Below are positions 59,236 to 64,000 of a stretch of 64,000 nucleotides of DNA, one piece after another; positions within the stretch are counted from its first letter, which is position 1, and the number at the start of each line of letters is the position of its first letter. The notes beneath the pieces are model-generated. The model did not search any database. It was given only the letters and a program-made list of their open reading frames with translations, and was not told the DNA's origin. This DNA comes from Bythopirellula goksoeyrii. Lineage in GTDB: Bacteria; Planctomycetota; Planctomycetia; Pirellulales; Lacipirellulaceae. Both the position numbers and the translations under genes were made by a program. Location of the stretch: contig NZ_CP042913.1 of NCBI RefSeq assembly GCF_008065115.1, positions 2,082,338 through 2,146,337 of the forward strand, written 5' to 3'.

Positions 59236-59538
59236 AGCAGTTTCTCCTGATTTAACTGGTTGAATTAGGTGCAAATCGTGTGCGCAAGGCCGCTAGCTGG
59301 GCGTTTTTGGCCAAAAGTCGCGATTTCTCGCTTCTGGCAGGCCGAAACGTCTCATTTTGCGAACATTACCCCCCCAGATGGGGTGGTTTTGCCGCCCCGC
59401 GACGCTGGACACTTTGCGCTGTCGCGGCAGTGTATTGTAGCGGAATAGAACAGTAGGCGCTAGGCGCTGGTTACTAGGCGCTGGTCAGAAATCGTTCCAA
59501 CAAACTCTGACTAGCGCCTAGCGCCTAACAACTAGCGT
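59236..59538. other. Intergenic stretch with GCGCTAGG/CCTAGCGC repeats
   Basis: 303 bases. Repeat units GGCGCTAGGCGCTGG (59455-59470) and TAGGCGCTGG (59473-59483), and, inverted, CTAGCGCCTAGCGCC (59512-59526), form an imperfect large palindrome between the GspF-like gene and the pseudopilin genes. No reading frame. Confidence 0.6.
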
Positions 59539-60867
59539 CTATCCAGTTAGTCCGTTGATCAGTTCTACCAGCGGGATGAAGAGGGCGATCACGATGAAAC
59601 CGACGGCACCGCCGAGGAAGAGGATCAGCAGCGGTTCCATCAGCTTGGTGAGGCCGTCGGTGAGTACGGCGACTTCTTCGTCGTAGGTGTCGGCCACTTT
59701 GTAGAGCATCGTATCGAGTTCGCCCGTCTCTTCGCCGACGTCGACCATGTTCACAACAATGTCGTCGACGACTCGCTGGCGGTATTTAAACATGTACATC
59801 AACAGTCCGACCGGGCCGCCGATGAAGCAGAACCAGAAGAAGGCGGCGACCGGATGGAAGCTGAGTTGGGAGTATTCCTTCATCGGTTGGGCGATGGCAT
59901 CACCCTCGCGAATGCGTTCGCTAATGCGAGCATAGAGTTTTTCGAACACCGCGTTGCCGGCGGTCTCGCGGGTGATGTTCAAGGCTTCGAGGATCGGCAC
60001 GCCGGAGGAGATCAGGGTTCCCAAGGTCCGCGAGGTGCGGGCCATGATGTTCTTTTCGATCAGGTTGCCGAAGATGGGGACCTTGATCGTGAATTGGTCC
60101 CAACCCATGCGGCCGGCCTTGAATTTGCGGATGAGTTTGATCGTGAGCCAGATGGCCACCGGCACGCCGGGGATCAGGTACCAGTAGCTCACGCACCAGT
60201 TGGAGAATGCGATCAGATAGACCGTCATCATGGGGAGATCGAGATCGAAATCGTCGAAAATCGCTTGGAAACTCGGGACGATCTTGATCATGATGAACGT
60301 CAAAATACCGACGGCCACCGACACGACGACGATCGGATAGATCATCGCCCCTTTGACTTTGCGCTTGAGAGATTCACTTCGTTCTTTGAAGTCGGCCAGA
60401 CGTTGGAGGATGACTTCCAGGGCACCACCCGCCTCACCAGCTTTGATCATGTTCACATAGAGTCGGTCAAACGCCTTGGGCGCCTTGGACATCGCTTCGG
60501 AGAGCGTGTCGCCCCCTTCGATCGCTTCGCAAGTGTCTTCGAGTGAGTATTTGAGTCGCCCCGGCTTGGCCTGATCACCGAGGATGCGCAGGGAGCGCAA
60601 AATCGGCAGGCCGGCGTCTTGGAGAATAGACAGTTGGCGCGTGAACGCGGTGAGATCTTTGGATTTGACGCCGCCGAAGACGAATCCCCGCTTCTTTTTA
60701 CCGGGGCCCCCTTCGGATTTCTTGCGCGCCTTTTTGACGGAGATCTTCGTGACGAAGTAGCCCATCTGCCGAATGGTGGCTTGGGCATCTTCCTCGGTCG
60801 CCGCTTCGATCACATCTTTGATCTCAGCGCCGGTCGAATCCATCGCTTCAAATTGAAAAGTAGGCAT
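59539..60867 (-). CDS. Type II secretion / type IV pilus inner-membrane platform protein (GspF/PilC)
   Basis: 442 residues. Two T2SSF domains, each with a helical bundle followed by transmembrane segments (IYPIVVVSVAVGILTFIM, and WYLIPGVPVAIWL), and a final hydrophobic helix near the C-terminus (LILFLGGAVGFIVIALFIPL). Motifs DLTAFTRQLSILQDAGLPILRSLRIL and NIMARTSRTLGTLISSGVPILEAL are the hallmark repeats. It organises the pseudopilus at the inner membrane and is activated by the ATPase encoded upstream. Confidence 0.95.
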   Translation of the reverse strand: MPTFQFEAMDSTGAEIKDVIEAATEEDAQATIRQMGYFVTKISVKKARKKSEGGPGKKKRGFVFGGVKSKDLTAFTRQLSILQDAGLPILRSLRILGDQAKPGRLKYSLEDTCEAIEGGDTLSEAMSKAPKAFDRLYVNMIKAGEAGGALEVILQRLADFKERSESLKRKVKGAMIYPIVVVSVAVGILTFIMIKIVPSFQAIFDDFDLDLPMMTVYLIAFSNWCVSYWYLIPGVPVAIWLTIKLIRKFKAGRMGWDQFTIKVPIFGNLIEKNIMARTSRTLGTLISSGVPILEALNITRETAGNAVFEKLYARISERIREGDAIAQPMKEYSQLSFHPVAAFFWFCFIGGPVGLLMYMFKYRQRVVDDIVVNMVDVGEETGELDTMLYKVADTYDEEVAVLTDGLTKLMEPLLILFLGGAVGFIVIALFIPLVELINGLTG

Positions 60868-60886
60868 AGGAATTAAGTTATGAGTC

Positions 60887-60955
60887 TTGAGTCGCGAGTC
60901 GCGAGTTTTGCGTGATTAGATTCCGCATTCCGCACTCCGAATTCCGCATTTCTCT
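60887..60955. repeat. CGCGACTC and ATTCCGCACTCC low-complexity repeats
   Basis: In the gap between the ATPase stop and the GspF start: GAGTCGCGAGTCGCGAG (about 60888-60904) and GCATTCCGCACTCCGAATTC (60924-60943). Same families as in the pseudopilin leaders, here non-coding. Confidence 0.7.
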
Positions 60956-60956
60956 C

Positions 60957-62672
60957 TCATCCTTCAATAATTGTTTCTCTTACCACTTCCTCGGGGGTTG
61001 TGACTCCTTCGTAGGCAACTTTCATACCGGCATCTCGCAAGGTGAACATGCCGGCTTTCTGGGCAGCTTTGCGGAGATCGTCGGTGGAGGCGTTCTGCAT
61101 GATCATCTCTCGCAGTTCGTTATTCATGATCATGAGTTCGAAAAGCCCGACGCGTCCCTTGTACCCTGTATTATTGCAGTTTTCGCAGCCAGAACCACGA
61201 TAAAATTTCTTACCCTTCAAATCCTCGGGGGAAAGCTGCAAATCGTCGAGAATCTCTTGGGAAGGTGAGTATTCTTCGCGGCACTTGGCGCAGACCCGCC
61301 GTACCAGCCGTTGGGCCAGAATCGCCTCGACCGTGGCCGTAATCAGGAACGTGGGGACCCCCATGTCTTTCATACGCGTGATCGTGCTGGGGGCATCGTT
61401 GGTATGCAGTGTGCTAAACACCATGTGGCCTGTAAGAGACGCTTGGACAGCGATCTCGGCGGTCTCCAGATCGCGGATCTCGCCGACGAGAATTTTGTCC
61501 GGGTCCTGCCGCAGGATCGCCCGCAGACATTGGGCAAAGGTGTTGCCAATCGAGGCATCGATCGGCACCTGGATGATGCCTTCCATGTCGTACTCGACCG
61601 GGTCTTCGGTGGTGATTAGTTTGTCTTCGATCGTGTTCAGCTCGTTGAGTGCCGAGTAGAGGGTTGTCGTTTTGCCCGAGCCGGTGGGACCCGTCACCAA
61701 CACGATGCCGTTCGGCTTGGAAATCACATCGCGGAAGATCGCGAGCAAATCATCATTCATGCCGACTTTTTGCAGATCGAGCGATACGACCGAGCGATCG
61801 AGTACCCGCATAACCACGCTTTCGCCAAACATGGTGGGGAGCACGCTCACACGCAGGTCGACCGGATGGCCACCGACGGTCAGCTCGATGCGTCCATCCT
61901 GTGGCATGCGGCGTTCCGCGATATCGAGATTGGCCATCACCTTGATGCGGGTAGTGATCGCAAAGGCCAAGTGACGTGGCGGGGGAACCATTTCGTAGAG
62001 CACGCCGTCCGCCTTGATGCGGATACGGAATTCGTCTTCAAACGGCTCGAAGTGCAAGTCGCTCGCGTGGTCTTTAATCGCCAGCAGCAGCACCATGTTC
62101 AAAAGCTTGCGGACCGGGGCACTGTCGGCCATGGCTTCGACGCTGGCCAGGTCGACCGAGTTGCCCTCGGCGGCAGCCACCGCAGCGGCGAGGTCTTTGT
62201 CGTCTTCCAGATCGTGAACGATGCTCTCGACGCTCTCGGTGTTCTCGCCATAGTAGCGGTCGAGCGCGGCCAGGATGCCGGGCTCGGTGGCGACGGCCAC
62301 TTTGATGTTGTAGCCGAGGAAAGTGCGGAGTTCGTCCTGGACACTTAAGTTCTGCGGATCGCACATCGCGATCGTGAGCGTATCGTTCTCAAATTCGATT
62401 GGCACGATGCGATACATCTGTGCCATCGGCTCGGTGACTTTTTCCAGAGTCTCAGGGGCAATCGTCAGGTCACCCACTGCAACGGTGCGGAGCGACATCT
62501 GCTCGCCGAGGGCCTGAACGAGTTGCTCATCGTTCACCAAGCCCATGTCCATAGCGACCTGACCCAAGAGCTGGCCGGGGCGCTGCTCTTGCTCTTCGAC
62601 CAGCGTTTCGAGCTGCTCGTCGGATATATATCCGAGGTCAACCAGGATTTGTCCAATGCGACGTAGGGCCAT
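60957..62672 (-). CDS. Type II secretion / type IV pilus assembly ATPase (GspE/PilB) with MshEN motifs
   Basis: 571 residues. Walker A GPTGSGKTT and the ATPase boxes (ILRQDPDKILVGEIRDLETAEIA, GHMVFSTLHTNDAP) define a GspE/PilB hexameric ATPase. The four-cysteine zinc site is CAKC and CENC near the C-terminus. The N-terminus contains two copies of the MshEN cyclic-di-GMP-binding pattern: R5-I-G7 ... L10 ... G14 ... L21 ... Q28, and L36-G37 ... G44 ... L51 ... Q58. The first Arg of the second copy is replaced by Leu. It powers pseudopilus assembly and may respond to cyclic-di-GMP (inference). Confidence 0.94.
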   Translation of the reverse strand: MALRRIGQILVDLGYISDEQLETLVEEQEQRPGQLLGQVAMDMGLVNDEQLVQALGEQMSLRTVAVGDLTIAPETLEKVTEPMAQMYRIVPIEFENDTLTIAMCDPQNLSVQDELRTFLGYNIKVAVATEPGILAALDRYYGENTESVESIVHDLEDDKDLAAAVAAAEGNSVDLASVEAMADSAPVRKLLNMVLLLAIKDHASDLHFEPFEDEFRIRIKADGVLYEMVPPPRHLAFAITTRIKVMANLDIAERRMPQDGRIELTVGGHPVDLRVSVLPTMFGESVVMRVLDRSVVSLDLQKVGMNDDLLAIFRDVISKPNGIVLVTGPTGSGKTTTLYSALNELNTIEDKLITTEDPVEYDMEGIIQVPIDASIGNTFAQCLRAILRQDPDKILVGEIRDLETAEIAVQASLTGHMVFSTLHTNDAPSTITRMKDMGVPTFLITATVEAILAQRLVRRVCAKCREEYSPSQEILDDLQLSPEDLKGKKFYRGSGCENCNNTGYKGRVGLFELMIMNNELREMIMQNASTDDLRKAAQKAGMFTLRDAGMKVAYEGVTTPEEVVRETIIEG

Positions 62673-62681
62673 TTTGAAGCT

Positions 62682-62830
62682 GTTAGCGGTTAGGTGTTAG
62701 CGGTTAGGTGTTAGCGGTTAGTGGCGAGCCGGATGCGTTAGCTTCCGGGATTGTCAGTGGTCAGTGGTCAGTTGTTTATCGCGGAGAATCTTCGATCCGT
62801 GCATAGCCGCGACTCAACGAGTCGCAGGGG
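62682..62830. repeat. TTAGCGG/GGTGTTAG tandem repeats plus REP palindrome
   Basis: AGCGGTTAGGTGTT units (62685-62722), TCAGTGG units (62755-62772), and a REP hairpin GCGACTC-AAC-GAGTCGC (62809-62825) fill the gap between the GspE and PilT genes. Non-coding here. Confidence 0.7.
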
Positions 62831-62864
62831 TCTTCATTCATTACTCGTCGTTCATCCCGCTTCC

Positions 62865-63971
62865 TCACCCATCTTCACCGGGTTCGGGTTCGTCGAAGAC
62901 GCCTCGTTCGGCGCCTGCAATTCTGCGGGCGAGTTCCTCGGGCATGTTGGCTTTGGCGATGACGTCTTCCTTGGTCGCGAGCTCGTTTTTCCAGTGTTCG
63001 AACAAGTGGTCGTCGAGCAATTTCATGCCATGCTTCGAACCCGTCTGAATCGACGAAGTAATGCGGAAGATCTTGTTTTCACGAATCAAGTTGGCGATAC
63101 CCGGCGTGACGACCAAGGTCTCAAACGCAGCGACACGCCCCCCGCCGATGCGTGGAATCAGTTGCTGGGCGAGAATACCAATGATCGAACTGGCCAACTG
63201 GGTACGAATCTGATCTTGTTGGTTGGTGGGGAAGACGTCGATGATACGATTGATCGTGCCGGCGGCGCTACTAGTATGCAACGTGCCAAACACTACGTGT
63301 CCCGTTTCCGCCGCGGTGATAGCCGCTTCGATCGTCTCGAGGTCACGCATTTCACCGACGAGAATCACGTCGGGGTCTTGTCGCAAGGCACGGCGAATTG
63401 CCTCAGCGAAGGAAGTCACGTCGACTCCCACTTCGCGCTGGTTGATCGTCGATTTGCGATGATCGTGGTAAAACTCGATGGGGTCTTCGATTGTGATGAT
63501 GTGATGATCGATCGTGGAATTGATGTAGTCGATCATCGCCGCGAGGGAGGTCGATTTTCCTGAACCCGTGGGACCGGTCACAAGAATCAGACCGCGGGGA
63601 CGCATGATCAGATCTTTGAAAATCGTGGGGATCTTGAGATCCTCCATGCTCATCAAATGCACGGGAATCTGCCGCAGCACCATCGCCACATTGCCACGCT
63701 GGCGAAACACTGACACACGGAAACGTGCCTGGTCGCCGAACGCGAAGCCAAAGTCGGTACTGCCGGTCTCCTGGAATTCCTGCTGGCAGCGGTCCGGCGT
63801 GATGCTTTTCATCAGGCCCATCGTGTCGGCCGGTTCGAGCACTTTGGTCTTGAGTTTTTGCATGTGGCCATGCAAACGGAGCACAGGTGGTTGGCCCACC
63901 GTGATATGCAAATCGCTTGCTCCCTGCTTGACTTGGGCAGAGAGCAGTTTGTCGATTAAGATTGTGCCCAT
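62865..63971 (-). CDS. pilT: Twitching-motility-type retraction ATPase (PilT)
   Basis: 368 residues. N-terminal PAS-like segment, Walker A GPTGSGKS, acidic box in ITIEDPIEFYHDHRK, Walker B DVILVGEMRD and His box GHVVFGTLHT, then the C-terminal AAFE and helical part. PilT-family enzymes depolymerise type IV pili; its presence next to a GspE/PilB argues for a retractable pilus-like apparatus, though the pseudopilins look more like a secretion system. First gene of the leftward cluster; its promoter is probably at or beyond the window end. Confidence 0.95.
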   Translation of the reverse strand: MGTILIDKLLSAQVKQGASDLHITVGQPPVLRLHGHMQKLKTKVLEPADTMGLMKSITPDRCQQEFQETGSTDFGFAFGDQARFRVSVFRQRGNVAMVLRQIPVHLMSMEDLKIPTIFKDLIMRPRGLILVTGPTGSGKSTSLAAMIDYINSTIDHHIITIEDPIEFYHDHRKSTINQREVGVDVTSFAEAIRRALRQDPDVILVGEMRDLETIEAAITAAETGHVVFGTLHTSSAAGTINRIIDVFPTNQQDQIRTQLASSIIGILAQQLIPRIGGGRVAAFETLVVTPGIANLIRENKIFRITSSIQTGSKHGMKLLDDHLFEHWKNELATKEDVIAKANMPEELARRIAGAERGVFDEPEPGEDG

Positions 63972-64000
63972 AACTCTGGTTCCGTGTGCCGCGTTGCGAG

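Noticed and set aside
59854-60546. Long + strand frame opposite the GspF gene
   Set aside because: Shadow frame; extremely His/Asp-rich as expected from complementing the hydrophobic GspF codons.
62751-63563. Long + strand frame opposite pilT
   Set aside because: Shadow of the PilT gene; no signal of real coding, and its translation has no recognisable domain.

Overview
The window looks like a chromosomal segment of a member of the Planctomycetota, most likely of the Pirellulales/Lacipirellulaceae type. This is inferred from gene content: several PEP-CTERM secreted proteins, some with dockerin-like Asp/Gly repeats just before the sorting signal, a DUF1559 prepilin-like protein, a DUF1598 protein, Tat-exported Gfo/Idh and TIM-barrel proteins, large Ser/Thr-kinase fusions, and many dispersed short palindromes between genes. 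No phage, CRISPR array or rRNA was found.

Layout. 1-746: 5' part of a secreted GH13 alpha-amylase-family enzyme, cut by the window edge. 933-6535: a signalling block with a Ser/Thr kinase fused to a tubulin/FtsZ-like GTPase domain, an FHA protein with a degenerate EAL-like tail, and a divergent receiver / degenerate GGDEF / CBS protein. 6597-12042: a PEP-CTERM protein, a winged-helix AAA ATPase, an FGE-fold protein and a Tat-exported Gfo/Idh oxidoreductase. 12096-20213: a set of carbohydrate-flavoured and exported genes (two TIM-barrel isomerase paralogues, DUF4832 protein, two paralogous PEP-CTERM proteins, DUF1559 pseudopilin) ending in an AraC regulator. 20214-21183: a tRNA-Ala 3' half and a decayed IS5-family transposase, a likely old integration site. 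21328-35078: mostly housekeeping (DedA, ApbE, phosphohexomutase, MtaB, ClpS, M20 peptidase, SerS, SppA, RdgB). 35253-39295: an oligopeptide ABC importer (binding protein plus two permeases, no ATPases). 39333-45024: SpoU methyltransferase, class IV aminotransferase, alpha/beta hydrolase, Cys-rich exported protein, transglutaminase-like protein and TlpA-like thioredoxin. 45025-47633: a repeat-rich spacer and a large PEP-CTERM protein. 48051-63971: a type II secretion/type IV pilus-like operon read leftwards: PilT, GspE/PilB, GspF/PilC, four pseudopilins and a giant GspK/PilX-like protein.

The most unusual signals are two. First, the kinase-tubulin/FHA-EAL/REC-GGDEF-CBS block, in which a kinase, a possible phosphothreonine reader, a cytoskeletal GTPase and two apparently catalytically dead cyclic-di-GMP-type domains sit together. 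Second, dispersed intergenic repeats run into the coding sequence for the cleaved N-terminal leaders of the pseudopilins and into the N-terminal export-signal regions of two other proteins, so that leader peptides are literally translated repeat DNA, while the mature proteins are repeat-free. The secretion ATPase carries two MshEN-type cyclic-di-GMP motifs, so cyclic-di-GMP may connect the two ends of the window (inference).
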